A stretch of 64,000 nucleotides of DNA from Buxus sempervirens (GCA_947561395.2 OX387187.1:39227829-39291828), one strand, 5' to 3'; positions 36,909 through 48,586 are shown, counted from the stretch's first letter. The notes: generated by a model from the letters alone, not told the origin. Numbers and translations are program-made.

Positions 36909-39900
36909 ACAAACGCGGCTTCAAAAGTAAGGGGAGTTTCCTCCCAATTGTTTAGAATAAAAGAATCTGGGGCAGGGATACAAGCCTGCTCCTCAAGCTC
37001 AGGGTCTGCATCTGAAATCACCAATACTGGGTGAGTTGCATCGCCTGCTTCTCCTGTAGGGCTGGTCCCAGATGGAACTTCTACTGCAGCCCAATCAATA
37101 AAGGGTAGCTCCTCTGCTACTTCTTCTTGTTTGCCTTCTGTCATGGCAAAAAATGCTCCAATGTCCTCTGAAAAGTCCTGCTCTTGTTCTGTATGTGGCC
37201 TAGGCCCGCCCAATGCTTGTGGAGGTGGAGGTGGAACATATGGTTGCACGGTTGAGGACTTGGGTTTCTGGAATGGGTTGACATTGTAGTATGGAGGTTT
37301 GGACTGATCCTCAGGAGGAGACAGTTGAATCATGTGAGAAAGCTTTGGAAAAGTTTCCCTGATATAAGGGAATTTCATGGTTTCTATCTGCCCCTGTCTT
37401 CTCCATTTCCTTGGCTTGGACCCCAACCCTACTCTGTGAACCATCTTCTTGACCTTTATCGGTTCTATCCTTCCTTGTAGGTTAACCCCCAGACCTTTTC
37501 CAGGTGAAAATGGTACTTTTCTAGCACATTCTTGACCATCCTCTTAGCACATGTCAACTTTCCTTCTTTTTCCTGATACCCCTCAGGTATGAAATTAACA
37601 GTTTCAAATTGGAAAGAGTGAAATGTCATCTTATCAGCAGTCATTTCCATGTTAATACAGGGTACATCAGGGGACCACATGGGGGGAACCAAATTTTCGG
37701 CTAGGACGGTAATCACCTTTTGCCCTCTAATATATTTGACTCTTTGGTGGAGGGTAGACGGTATGGCCCTAGCTGTATGAATCCACGGCCTTCCTAGGAG
37801 TAGGTTGAAAGCTGCAAGTATATCCATCACCTCAAATGTGACGTTAAAAATATACGGTCCAATTGTGACCGGCAGTTCAACCTCCCCTAGGGAGTGTGTT
37901 TTAGAGCTGTCAAATGCTCTTATGATTCTTCCATTTTGTTTTATTTTGTTTCGCTCCAAATTGAGCTTAACAAAGGTTACTAACGAGCAGACATTGAGAG
38001 CCGACCCATTATCAATCAAGACCCGGGCTATCATGCAACCCTTATTGAGTACAGCTATGTGCAATGGGTCAACATGATGGTACCCTGCTGGACTGATTTC
38101 AGTCTCAGAAAAAGTTATCACATTGTGGGATAAAATTTGACCAACCATCCGGCCTAGTTGGTCTGGTTCAATATTTTTCGGCACATGGGCCCCCTGGAGT
38201 ATCCTTAACAAGGAGTCCCTATGTTTTTCTGAATTTAACAATAGGCCCAGTATTGAGATCTGGGCGGGGACTTTGTTCAATTGCTCGACAACATTGAACT
38301 TACTCTTTTTTATGACCTTAATGAGGTCAGCAGCCTCACTGTTAGTTGCCTGAGGGGCCTCTTCCCCTACCTTGGCCTTGCCTTTATTTTTTTCTTCTTC
38401 TCTCTTTTCTTTCTCTGTCTCTTTTTGTTTTTCTTCCACCCCTACACATTTTCCTGACCTCATCATGAGGTTTACTTCTTCCTGGCTTTCAGCTGCAGGG
38501 CATGTAGTGGTAAAAGCTTCACTGTAGTTCCATGGTACAGCCGATTCAGAGTAGGAAGGTTTGGGGACATTTATCACCAAGGGAGGAAGTTTAGACTTGG
38601 ATGCGGAAGTCTGGGTAAATGGAACATTAATAACCAGAGGTGGAAGTTGTTTTGATTGAGGGGTTGTAGAAGTGACTGATGCACTAAGGGGGTCATAGTT
38701 TATGACCAATGGCGGTTTTGACTGAATGGGTGGAGTAAAAGTGGATGGATTGTAATTAATGACCAAAGGTGGCTGGGCGATGTTCATCTGGGCCATGAGG
38801 GATGAGACCCGGTCCAAAGATGAGCTAATGTTCTTTGCAGCACTATCATTCCCCTTTGAAATCATATTTACTTCTTTGTCTTCATTTCTCCTGTCAAAAT
38901 ATACTTTGACCGTTGTCCCTATGGGAGCAATTAATTGAGATGGGTCAAAGGTTATTTTGTCAAAAGAGATGACTCCTATGACATTAGATGGGCCTGCCTC
39001 GTGATGCTGGGGCAGTGGGTTTTGTCCAATATCGGTTCTTGAAGGATTGGGAGCCCCTGTATTGAAAGACAAGGTATTCTGGTCTATTAAATCCTGAATG
39101 GCGTGTTTCAAAGGCCAGCACTTGTCTGTAGGGTGCCCAGGTGCTCCCATATGGTAATCACAAGTGGTGGAAGGGTCAAAATTTCTCCCCTTGGATGCAT
39201 TCGGATTAGGTTCTCTTAAGGTGACATACCCTGCTTTCAATAAAGTGGGCAGCAACTGAGAAGGAGTCATGGGAATAGGGGTGAAAACCCTATTTCTCCT
39301 TGCTGCAAAATAGGCATCCTTTTCCTCCTTAGTAAAAACCCTTTTTTGGTCTGAAGGTGCTGCTGGAACATTAACCCTCATGGGGGCCGGGGTAGATGGA
39401 GCAGGTGGAGTAGGAAAATGAGCTGGTATGTTGATTTGTATGGGCTTATTAGGGTCAGATGGTGGCTGTACCATATTTACCTCACCCTCCTTCTTGTTCC
39501 CATTCTTCTTTATCCCGCTTCCTTTCTTCAGATTAGGGTCTTGCTGACTAACCATGGCAGAATGGTCAATTATCTTACCTGACCTGATCCCGTCTTCTAT
39601 TCGGTCAGCCACTTGAACCAAGGCAGCGAAACTAGTGGTGGTCTGACCCACCAGGTGGCTGTAGAATGGTTGACCCAAAGTGCTGATGAAAGTAGAAATC
39701 ATTTCCTGTTCTAGCATGGGTGGCCTGACCTGGGAGGCCGTCTCCCTCCACCTCTTGGCATATTGCCTTACAGTCTCATCCCTTCCTTTGCTCATTCTCA
39801 TGACGTCGTACCTATCTGGCACGATCTCTGAATTGAACCGGTATTGAGCCAGGAAGGCATCGGCTAGGTCCTTCCATCTTTTGATCTTTCCATGGTCCAG

Positions 39901-40506
39901 AGTGGCGAACCATCTTAATGCGGTTCCAGTCAGGCTCCTTTGGAAAAGTTGGATCAAGATACCTTCATCCTGCCCGAACTGGCATAGGGCACCGCAATAC
40001 AACTTTAGGTGGCTCATGGGGCAACCAGTGCCATCATACTTGTCCAAGTCTAGGCACTTAAACTTAGCCAGCAGGTTAACATTGGGGTATAGGCACAGGT
40101 CTTCAAAATTGGTGCCTCCAAAGTTGTTTACCCCTTTGACTTCCCTTAGTTCATCCTGGATCATTTCCAGCCTTTGCATGAACTTCTTTTCCATTTCTTC
40201 CCTCATTTTTTCCTTTTCCTTAGCCTTTTCTGATTCAACTGTTTCATCTTTGGTCACCATAGGTTCACAAGTGGTTTCATGGATGGGTTCAGGAATTGGT
40301 TGCACTGGGGGTGGAATATTGATTTGGGGTGGAGGTACAGGGTTGGAAGTGGATGCTTGGTTTTGGGCCTGCATTTGTTGGGCCTGCACTTGTTGGGCCT
40401 GTACTGACAGTATGTTCTCTAGCATTTGGGCTAGTCCTGCCACTTGTTCTTGGAGTAGAACAACATCTGGATGAGGAGCATCAACTTCATCTTCAATGGG
40501 ATTCAT
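36869..40506 (-). pseudogene. E2 gag-protease, frameshifted near the G-patch-like motif
   Basis: Start MNPIED at 40506; in-frame codons continue upstream to a splice-acceptor-like TCCAG-GTACCAATAC near 40553, so an upstream start after splicing is possible. The gag domain, zinc-knuckle-like CDYHMGAPGHPTDKC, protease LIDNGSALNV and FHLEKVWG (a shifted form of FHPGKGLG) follow in order. A frame change near 37495 breaks the frame, which resumes at 37444 to 36869. The A9 frameshift run is at 36878-36886. Confidence 0.92.
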
Positions 40507-41071
40507 GGCGCGAGCTCTTGATCTGGTTACAGGAGCTATGATTGCAAGTGTATTGGTACCTGGATACAAAATAAAGGAAAAAATATCAGTGCCCAATTAA
40601 TCTCATTCACATGCTTAGGAATGCCTATGTGCAAGCCGGGTGAATACGAGTTTGGATTTTTTCTTTATTTGCTTCTTTTTTCTTTTCTTTTTTTTTTTTG
40701 AATTGAATTGTTGGAATATTCTAGGGCTTCCAACAGGTCCCACAAAAGAGAGAAAGATCTGAAATTCAAAGGCTTTCAGAGGCCCGGGGTGTTTTTGAAA
40801 AAGGTCTAAAATTCAAAGGCTTTCAGAGGCCCAGGGATATTTTTTGGAAAAGGTCTGAAATTCAAAGGCTTTCAGAGGCCCAGGAATATTTTGAGAAAAG
40901 GTCTGAAATTCAAAGGCCCGAGGATTTTTGATGAAAGTCTGAAATTCAAAGGCTTTTAGAGGCCCAGGGATATTTTGAGAGAAAAAAAAGTCTGAAATTC
41001 AAAGGCTTTCAGAGGCCCAAAGATCTAAAGTTCAAAGGCTTTCAGAGGCCCAAAAGAAAAAGGTCTGAAAT
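40507..41071 (-). repeat. E2 leader fragment with hairpin repeats
   Basis: Non-coding. TGTTGGAA/TTCCAACA lies near 40710-40736, followed by about seven units of TCTGAAA/TTTCAGA hairpins (40755-41066), some decayed (for example one unit has TCTAAAA against TTTCAGA, and one lacks its second arm). It is the minus-oriented counterpart of E4 44405-45745. The E4 insertion interrupts it at 41071/41072, after GAAAT. Confidence 0.8.
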
Positions 41072-41174
41072 TGTAGACACCCCAAATTGCACTAAAAATG
41101 AGAAAATAATTGAAAATATTAATTGGGATTTGAAACAAGTCAAAAAAGTGTAAAATCTGGCCAAACTGGTCATG

Positions 41175-41276
41175 ACCGTATTTTGTTTACGGACTGGTCA
41201 TATCTGCAGTTGATATACGGTCACGGCGTGCCCGTATTAATAATACGGGCAGGGCGCGACCGTAATATATATACGG
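41175..41276. promoter_or_regulatory. E4 LTR U3 array of CCGTA/TACGG half-sites
   Basis: About eight half-sites, including GACCGTA, TTACGGA, GCCCGTA and ATACGGGC, in alternating orientation about 15-20 bp apart, 210 bp upstream of the TATA box. Confidence 0.65.
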
Positions 41277-41487
41277 ACACGGGGGTCTTTGTGCGAATTT
41301 TACCTTTTTGATTTTTGAGCCTTATCTGCACCCAAATATCTCTCTTGGATAAGCGAATTATCTTATTTATTCATCTGAATTATCCTATTTATCCTTGTTG
41401 GCCATGGATTGGCATTATCCATATTTTTTACCTAATCCTGAGGATCAGGATATATCCTTCTGGACCAGCCTTGCCCCTGTGCTTGTC

Positions 41488-41495
41488 TATAAATA
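41488..41495 (+). promoter_or_regulatory. E4 LTR TATA box
   Basis: TATAAATA, followed by AGAGGC, as in the other LTRs of the stack. Confidence 0.6.
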
Positions 41496-42888
41496 GAGGC
41501 TCTCTCCTCTAGCTAAAGGCCACGAAATTTTGAAGAATCAAAAGCTCCAAGAGAAGGAAAGGAATCCCTGCTGCTCTGCGAACTCAATCCAGGTAAGTCC
41601 CCTATCCCTTTTTATTTTCTGTCTTCAATTCTAGAAGTAATAGGATCATCTCTATTGCTGTAGAATAAGGCCATATTTATTTTGTATCCCTAAACTTGTC
41701 TCTAAGTACCTCAAGGGTCTCTCTAGCCGTAAAACGTGAAGAGAGAACTAGGGGAAAGGGGAACAGGTGGATCCCTAGAATAGAACCCCATATCTGTTTT
41801 TTTCTTTTTTCATAGAATAAAGCCTGTGATTGTGTTTGTGTAACCAAACCTATCTCCAAGTACTTCAAGAGTCTCTCTAGCCGTAAAACGTGAAGAGAGA
41901 ACTAGGGGAAAAGAGAACAGGTGGATCCGTAGGGTAGACCCCCATGTGCTCTAATTTGTGAGATGTGGCTATTTTGAATATCCTGATCATGTTTTAATGC
42001 TTTTTATGATATATCTGAATGAATAACATGAATCTATGATGTTTATAGCATGAGATCCTCTCTTTTTGATAAAATTTGGATTTTTGCCACTTTTGCACCT
42101 ACAGCACTGTTTTCGTGATTTTTGTGAGTTTAGGCTAGGATCTTGGATTTATCATGATCAATATGGTAGATCTGAATCCAAAAGCCTGAAAGTAAATTCC
42201 AGGGTTTCATGAGATGTTTTTTAAATCGTTTTTCATTATTGAGAGAAGACCCTACGGTCTCAGTTCTTCCCTTTTGGTGTTTTTCATCAACGTGGGTATT
42301 TTTGGTTTTGATTTTCAGATTTAATGTGAAATTTGGGCTTTACCTATGACCTGGATTATCCAAGTTCAATTTTGAAATATTTTATAAAAATCATATTTTT
42401 CTAGATTTCTAGAATTTTGACTTGAAGCCAGATTTTTGGATTTTTCACTTTAAATTGATTTTATTCGATTTTATCTCAAATTTGTTTTGATCATGAAACC
42501 CTAGGAATGGTATGATCATATTTGAAAGTTCTGGATCAATCAGAACATTCATATGAAAAAACCATATATTTTTACCTTTTTTGAGATTTTTGTGATTTTT
42601 ATAGCAAGCTTTTTCCTTTATTTTAAACATGAACAATGCCTGGCAACCACCTTGTGTGGATGAATAGGGGTGCCTAACACCTTCCCCTGTTCATAACTTA
42701 ATCCCCTTACCCATCTCTGGTTGTTTTTTTTAGGAGGGATATTTTGCCCTAAAATGTGCCTTTTGTGCTTATGTAATATTTTGGTGTCCATTCACACCTA
42801 AATTGAATGGTGGCGATTCTTTGTTTAATTTAATCCCGTGTGATGATAGAGGAAATCATTAGATTGATTTTTTCCCATGTCTCACAAC

Positions 42889-42906
42889 TGGCGACTCTGC
42901 TGGGGA
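42889..42906 (+). other. E4 primer binding site
   Basis: TGGCGACTCTGCTGGGGA, two bases after the LTR end. It matches the E1 site except for one base. Confidence 0.8.
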
Positions 42907-44404
42907 CTTGTGGATTTCAGCCTTTTGGTGTTTGTTCATGTTTTTGATTTTTTTGATTTGCTTGCTATTTTGTGTTCTTAAGCATGTTGAATATGTTTTA
43001 AATCTGAATTATTGCCTAAGAATTCATGGGGGTAGAAACATGCTTAATTTTGATTTATAGGATTTTTTCTACAAACATGCGTAGGGGAGGTCCGTTTTGC
43101 TGAACTATGCTTATTTTTTGCTATATTTTTATGATAGCATGTTTTAATTTTCAGCATGATCTCCATGATGATTTTGGGGTGTATAACATGATCATATGTT
43201 TGCATGATAGATGATTTTTTTTATGAGCATGTTTTGGGTGCTATAGGATTGCTTTATTTACTTGTTTATTTTAAATATGCTTTCCTATTATGCCTTGGTT
43301 TGTTTATGCATGGCTGCGAAAAGAGTGGCAAGGGTTTGGGACGTTGTGAATGCACCCTATTTTTACAATGCACTGTGCACCTTTTATTTTTACACAGCCT
43401 ACCTTTAACCTATAGGAAGTTGAACCCGAATGTGTGTAGCTTGGCGCAACGAGGTCGATACTTCGGAAAGCGAAAGTGAAAACATTCACCTTAGAACTTT
43501 GAGCTAATGATGTGATGATAATGTGGATCTGGGATTCTGGTCATCACTAGGCTTGAGTGCTAAGTTGCCATTAAGCCAAAACCCAAAACCCCTACGCTTG
43601 AAGGTGGAGTTACACGTTTTTGGCTAAAGTACACAATTACGTGGGAATACGGGTTTGTATGATTGTGGGAAGGCCGTGTGCATGGCTTACAAACCAGGGC
43701 ATAATGCGGATGCTATATTCAAGGTAAACAAGGTAACAAGGTAATCCTATTGTTTTGCATTATTTTCATGTCATAGGGGTGTCATGGTACCCATGGGTTT
43801 GGGATAAAATTGGTCCCAAAATATGCATATTTTCTAAAATTTGGTGCAGCCCATAGGAAGAGTTTCTAACTCTGTTTAGAATCAATCCTACCCTATGTAC
43901 ACACAAGAGGCAACAAAAGGGTATCAAATTCTTGAGTATGATGTCAATTTGGAGGGTACATGTGCCCTCCTAGGCATGTGTTTTAACAAAAAGGCCAAAG
44001 TACACTTTGGGACAGTTTAGAAGCTCTGCAATGGGTGAACCGTACGTTTGGATGAACAATGAAAGTGACCAAACCATGAAAAAACTGAAAAAAATATAAC
44101 AGGGTTCCGTAAAACCGCATTTAGTACACGGGCTGGGCTTGCCCGTATTGGTTATACGGGTTAGGCTCGCCCGTGGATTGCATACGGTCACAGCTTGCTC
44201 GTAATTTGAATACGGGCAGGGCTGGACCGTACTGTGTATACGGTTTTCTCGGAATATTCAACTTTAATCAGTTTTCTCACTAAAATCTTCCTTTAACCTT
44301 TAAATAATGATAAAGGGAAACAAGTTTGAATAAAATGCTTCAAAAAAAAAAAAAAGAAAAAAAAAGAAAAAAAAACAAAATAATTGAATAAAAAAATGTG
44401 AGAG
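42907..44404 (+). other. E4 leader, upstream part: conserved block and half-site array
   Basis: Non-coding, AT-rich. 43309-43500 is conserved with E1 30657-30850 (GGAAGTTGAAC, GTGTAGCTTGGCGCAACG, GCGAAAGTGAAAACATTCACC). A half-site array of CCCGTA/TACGGG type lies at 44107-44246. A poly-A-rich stretch at 44341-44395 precedes the hairpin array. Confidence 0.6.
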
Positions 44405-45745
44405 AAAGGTTCCTTGGGCTTCTGAAAGCCTTTGAATTTCAGACTTTTTCAAAACTCTTGGGCTTCTGAAAGCCTTTGAATTTCAGACTTTTTCAAAACT
44501 CCTGGGCCTCTGAAAGCCTTTGAATTTCAGACTTGATTTTTTTTCTCAAAAAACTCTTGGGCTTCTGAAAGCCTTTGAATTTCAGACTTTTTCAAAACTC
44601 CTGGGCCTCTGAAAGCCTTTGAATTTCAGACTTTATTTTTTTTCTCAAAAAACTCCTGGGCCTCTGAAAGCCTTTGAATTTCAGATTTTTCAAAAAATCC
44701 TCGGGCCTCTGAAAGCCTTTGAATTTCAGACTTTTTTTCTCAAAAAACTCCTGGGCCTTTGAAAGCCTTTGAATTTCAGATTTTTCAAAAATCCTGGGCC
44801 TCTGAAAGCCTTTGAATTTCAGAACTTTCGGTCCTCTGAAAGCCTTTGAATTTCAGACTTTTCCTCAAAACTCCTTGGGCCTCTGAAAGCCTTTGAATTT
44901 CAGACTTTTTCTCAAAAACTCTTTGGGCCCCTGAAAGCCTTTGAATTTCAGATCCTTTTTCCTTTTCGGGACCTGTTGGAAGCCCTAGAATATTCCAACA
45001 AACCTTTTTTGGGCCTTCTATAAGCCTCTGAATTATAGACACATATCCTTTTTGGGCCGTCTAAAAGCCTCTGAATTTTAGACAGACCTTTTTCTTTTGG
45101 GCCGTCTAAAAGCCTCTGAATTTTAGACAATCATTTCCTTGGGCTGTCTAAAAGCCTCTGAATTTTAGACAAATAATTTGTTTGGGCCATCTAAAAGCCT
45201 CTGAATTTTAGACAGACCTTTTTCTTTTGGGCCGTCTAAAAGCCTCTGAATTTTAGACACAACTCCTTTGGGCCGTCTAAAAGCCTCTGAATTTTAGACA
45301 AATCATATCCTTTGGGCCGTCTAAAAGCCTTTGAATTTTAGACAAATCATATCCTTTGGGCCGTCTAAAAGCCTCTGAATTTTAGACAAATCATTTCTTT
45401 GGGCCGTCTAAAAGCCTCTGAATTTTAGACACATTCCTTTGGGCCATCTAAAAGCCTCTGAATTTTAGACAAATCCTCTTTGGGCCGTCTATAAGCCTCT
45501 GAATTATAGACACATATCCTTTGGGCCTCTGAAAGCCTTTGAATTTCAGACTTTTTTCAAAATATCCTTGGGCCTCTGAAAGCCTTTGAATTTCAGACTT
45601 TTTTCAAAAATATCCCTGGGCCTCTGAAAGCCTTTGAATTTCAGACTTTTTTTAAAAAATCCCCCCCGGGCCTCTGAAAGCCTTTGAATTTCAGATCATT
45701 TTCTCTTTTTGTGGGACATGTTGGAAGCCCTAGAATATTCCAACA
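44405..45745 (+). repeat. E4 leader hairpin array, about 30 units
   Basis: Units of about 40-55 bp, each with GGGCC, a left arm, the loop GCCTTTGAA or GCCTCTGAA, and a right arm complementary to the left. Arms come in classes: TCTGAAA/TTTCAGA (44411-44950 and 45525-45695), TCTAAAA/TTTTAGA (45058-45470, often extended by a G-C pair), TCTATAA/TTATAGA (near 45017 and 45488) and TGTTGGAA/TTCCAACA (near 44974 and 45720). Class changes keep base pairing. It lies directly upstream of gag. Confidence 0.9.
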
Positions 45746-45937
45746 ATTCAATTCAAAAAAAAAAAGAAGAAGAAGCAAATAAAGAAAAAAATCCAAACTC
45801 ATGTTCACCCAGCTTGCACATAGGCATACATAGGCATGTGAATGAGATTAAATTGGCACTGATATTTTCTCTTTATTTTTCCAGGTACCAATACACTTGC
45901 AATCATAGCTCCTATAACCAGATCAAGAGCTCACACC
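45746..45937 (+). other. E4 pre-gag region with probable splice acceptor
   Basis: Poly-A and AT-rich sequence, then a pyrimidine tract ending TTTTTCCAG at about 45883, followed by GTACCAATACACTTGCAATC, which is conserved before gag in E2. Together with the donor at 41593 this could bound a leader intron of about 4.3 kb. Confidence 0.5.
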
Positions 45938-47164
45938 ATGAATCCCATTGAGACTGAAGCTGATGCTCCTCACCCAGATCTTGTCCTGCTTCAGGAGCAA
46001 GTGGCAGGACTAGCCCGAATGCTAGAGAACATACTATCGGTGCAGGCCCAACAAGTTCAAGCCCAGAACCAAGCACCTCCACCTCCAATCAATATCCCAC
46101 CTCCGGTTCAACCTATTCCTGAACCCATTTCTGAACCTACCCCTGAACCTATACTGATCAGGGAGGAGATGGTTGAGTCTGAGAAAGAGAATGAAAAAGA
46201 AAAGATGAGGGATGAAATAGAAAGAAAATTCATGCACAGGCTGGAGATGATCCAGGATGAAATGAGGGAGGTGAAAGGGATACGTAACTTTGGGGGTACC
46301 AATTTTGAAGATTTGTGCCTATACCCCGATGTATGTCTACCGGCAAAGTTTAAATGCCCAGATTTTGATAAATATGATGGCACTGGCTGCCCAATGAGCC
46401 ATTTGAAGTTATACTGCGGGGCTTTATGCCAGTTTGGCAGGGATGACGGCATACTAATTCAACTCTTCCAGAGGAGTTTAATTGGAGCTGCTTTGAAGTG
46501 GTTTGCCACTTTGGATCATGGGAAAATAAGAAGGTGGAAGGATTTAGCAGATTCCTTTTTGGCACAATACAGGTTCAACTCTGAGATTATACCAGATAGG
46601 TATGACATGATGAGGATGACAAAGAGAAATGATGAGACCATAAGGCAATATGCTAAAAGGTGGAGGGAGTTGGCTACACAAGTCAAGCCACCCGTGGGAG
46701 AACCAGAAATGATTTCAACTTTCATCATGACATTGGGGCAACCATTTTATAGTCACTTGGTGGGTCAAATTACCACCAACTTTGCTGCCCTAGTGCAAGT
46801 GGCAGACAGAATTGAAGATGGGATCAAGTCTGGGAAAATAGCTGATTACTCTGCAGTGTTGAACCAGGAAGCTTCCACCACTTTCTCTACACAGAAAAAG
46901 GAGAATGGTAATGGAAGAATAAAGAATGAAGAAAGGAGAGAATGAGAAGTGAATATGGTACAACTTACCAGGGAACCCTTTCAAATCAATGTCCATCCAC
47001 CTCCTATCAAGCCAACTCATCAATTTCCTTTGCTGCCTATTCAAATTAATGTCCCTTCTGCACAGCCTGTGAAGGAGGAAATAGAAGTAAAGAAGAGAAG
47101 GGAATTTTCTAAACTGCCTATGAGACCATCTGAACTTTTGCCTACCTTACTTCAGAAGGGTTAT
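45938..47164 (+). pseudogene. E4 gag, 5' part, one nonsense and cut by E3
   Basis: Begins MNPIETEADAPHPDLVLLQE. It has the Pro-rich N-terminus and the gag domain (FKCPDFDKYDGTGCPMSHLK, PDRYDMMRMTKRNDETIRQY). TGA at 46943-46945 replaces a Gly codon relative to E3. Translation homology continues in the same frame (46949 on) until 47164, where the E3 LTR starts after GTTAT (probable target duplication 47160-47164). The zinc-knuckle, protease and pol are not in the window. Confidence 0.9.
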
Positions 47165-48578
47165 TGTGAGACATGGGAAAAAATCAATTTACATGATTTC
47201 CTCAATCATCACACGGGATTATATAAACAAAGAGTCGCCACCATTCAATCTAGGTGTGAATGGACACCAGAATATTAAATAAGCACAAAAGGCAATTTTA
47301 GGGTAAAAATAACCCTCCTAAAAAAAACAACCAGAGATGGGAAAGGGGATTAAGTTATGAACAGGGGAAGGTGTTAGGCACCCCTATTCATCCACACAAG
47401 GTGGTTGCCAGGTATTGTTCATGTTTAAAATAAAGGAAAAAGCTTGCTATAAAAATCACACAAAATCACAAAAAAAAACAAAAATATATGGTTTTTTCAT
47501 ATGAATAGTCTGATTGATCCAGAACTTTCAAATATGATCATACCATTCCTAGGGTTTCATGATCAAAACAAAATTGAGATAAAATCAAATAAAATCAATT
47601 TAAAGTGAAAAATCCAAAAATCTGGCTTCAAGTCAAATTCTAGAAATCTAGAAAAATATGATTTTTATAAAATATTTCAAAATTGAACTTGAATAATCCA
47701 GGACATAGATAAAGCCCAAATTTCACATTAAATCAAGAAATAAAAATCAAAAATACCCACGTTGATGAAGAACACCAAAAGGGGAGAACTTAGACCGTAG
47801 GGTCTTCTCTCAATAATGAAAAACGATTTAAAAACCTCATCATGAAACCCTAGAATTTATTTTCAGGCTTCTAGATCCAGATCTATCATATTGATCATGA
47901 TAAATCCAGGATCTTAGCCTAAAATCACAAAAATCACGAAAACAGTGCTGTAGGTGCAAAAGTGGCAAAAATCCAAATTTTGGAAAATAGTGAGGATCTC
48001 ATGCTATAAACATCATAGATTCATGTTATTCATTCAAATATATCATAAAAAGCATTAAAACATGATCAAGATATTTAAAATAGCCACATCTCACAAATTA
48101 GAGCACATGGGGGTCTACCCTACGGATCCACCTGTTCTCTTTTTCCCTAGTTCTCTTTTCACGTTTTACGGCTAGAGAGACTCTTGAGGTAATTAGAGAT
48201 AGGTTTGGTTACACAAACACAATCACGGGCCTTATTCTATGAAAAAAAGAAAAAAACAGATATGGGGTTCTATTCTAGGGATCCACCTGTTCCCCTTTCC
48301 CCTAGTTCTCTCTTCACGTTTTACGGCTAGAGAGACCCTTGAGGTACTTAGAGACAAGTTTAGGGATACAAAAACAGATATGGCCTTATTCTACAGCAAT
48401 AGAGATGATCCTATTACTTCTAGAATTGAAGACAGAAAATAAAAAGGGATAGGGGACTTACCTGGATTGAGCAGGCAGAGCAGCAGGGATTCCTTTCCTT
48501 CTCTTGTAGCTTCTTAGAATTCCTTGGACTCAAAATTTTCGTGGCCCTTAGCTAGAGGAGAGAGCCTCTATTTATAGA

Positions 48579-48586
48579 CACACCCA
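48579..48586 (-). promoter_or_regulatory. E3 LTR TATA box
   Basis: TATAAATA on the minus strand, preceded by the half-site array at higher coordinates. Confidence 0.6.

Larger units (their letters stand above)
2151..41071 (-). mobile_element. E2: old minus-oriented Tat-like element, split by E0, E1 and E4
   Basis: E2 is the scaffold of the stack. Its pieces are antisense gene P (2151-3639), antisense gene D (4108-5921), the pol end (6860-7329), the pol remainder (33748-36908), gag (36869-40506) and part of the leader (40507-41071). E1 lies inside pol with the 5-bp duplication CAGAG on both sides, and removing E1 plus one copy restores colinearity with E3 pol. E0 cuts gene P at 2150/2151 (probable duplication CCAGG). 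E4 cuts the leader at 41071/41072 (probable duplication GAAAT). Both E2 LTRs fall outside the window. Every E2 reading frame carries stops or indels, which fits its position at the bottom of the nest. Confidence 0.85.
41072..42886 (+). repeat. E4 5' LTR
   Basis: 1815 bp from TGTAGACACCCC to TCTCACA. It contains a half-site array at 41175-41276, a TATA box at 41488-41495, a consensus splice donor (CCAG then GTAAGT) at 41593, two copies of TAGCCGTAAAACGTGAAG (41724-41741, 41878-41895) each inside CTCTCT...AGAGAG, GGTGGCGATTCT at 42809-42820 and a GGTGCCTAACACC block near 42669-42681. Confidence 0.93.
41072..47164 (+). mobile_element. E4: plus-oriented Tat-like element, 5' part only in window
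   Basis: 5' LTR (41072-42886), PBS, leader and the first part of gag, broken at 47164 by the E3 insertion. The rest, if present, lies beyond E3 to the right. Its LTR is clearly the same subfamily as the E3 LTR but in opposite orientation. It is inserted in the E2 leader, probable duplication GAAAT at 41067-41071. Confidence 0.88.

Noticed and set aside
43204-43479. 91-codon open frame, partly similar to the minus-strand frame at 30663-30905
   Set aside because: The shared part is the conserved non-coding leader block; frames shift and codon pattern is not preserved between copies.
44405-45745. CRISPR-like look of regular repeats
   Set aside because: Spacers are low-complexity and similar to each other, units are inverted repeats with changing arms, and the context is a plant retrotransposon leader.
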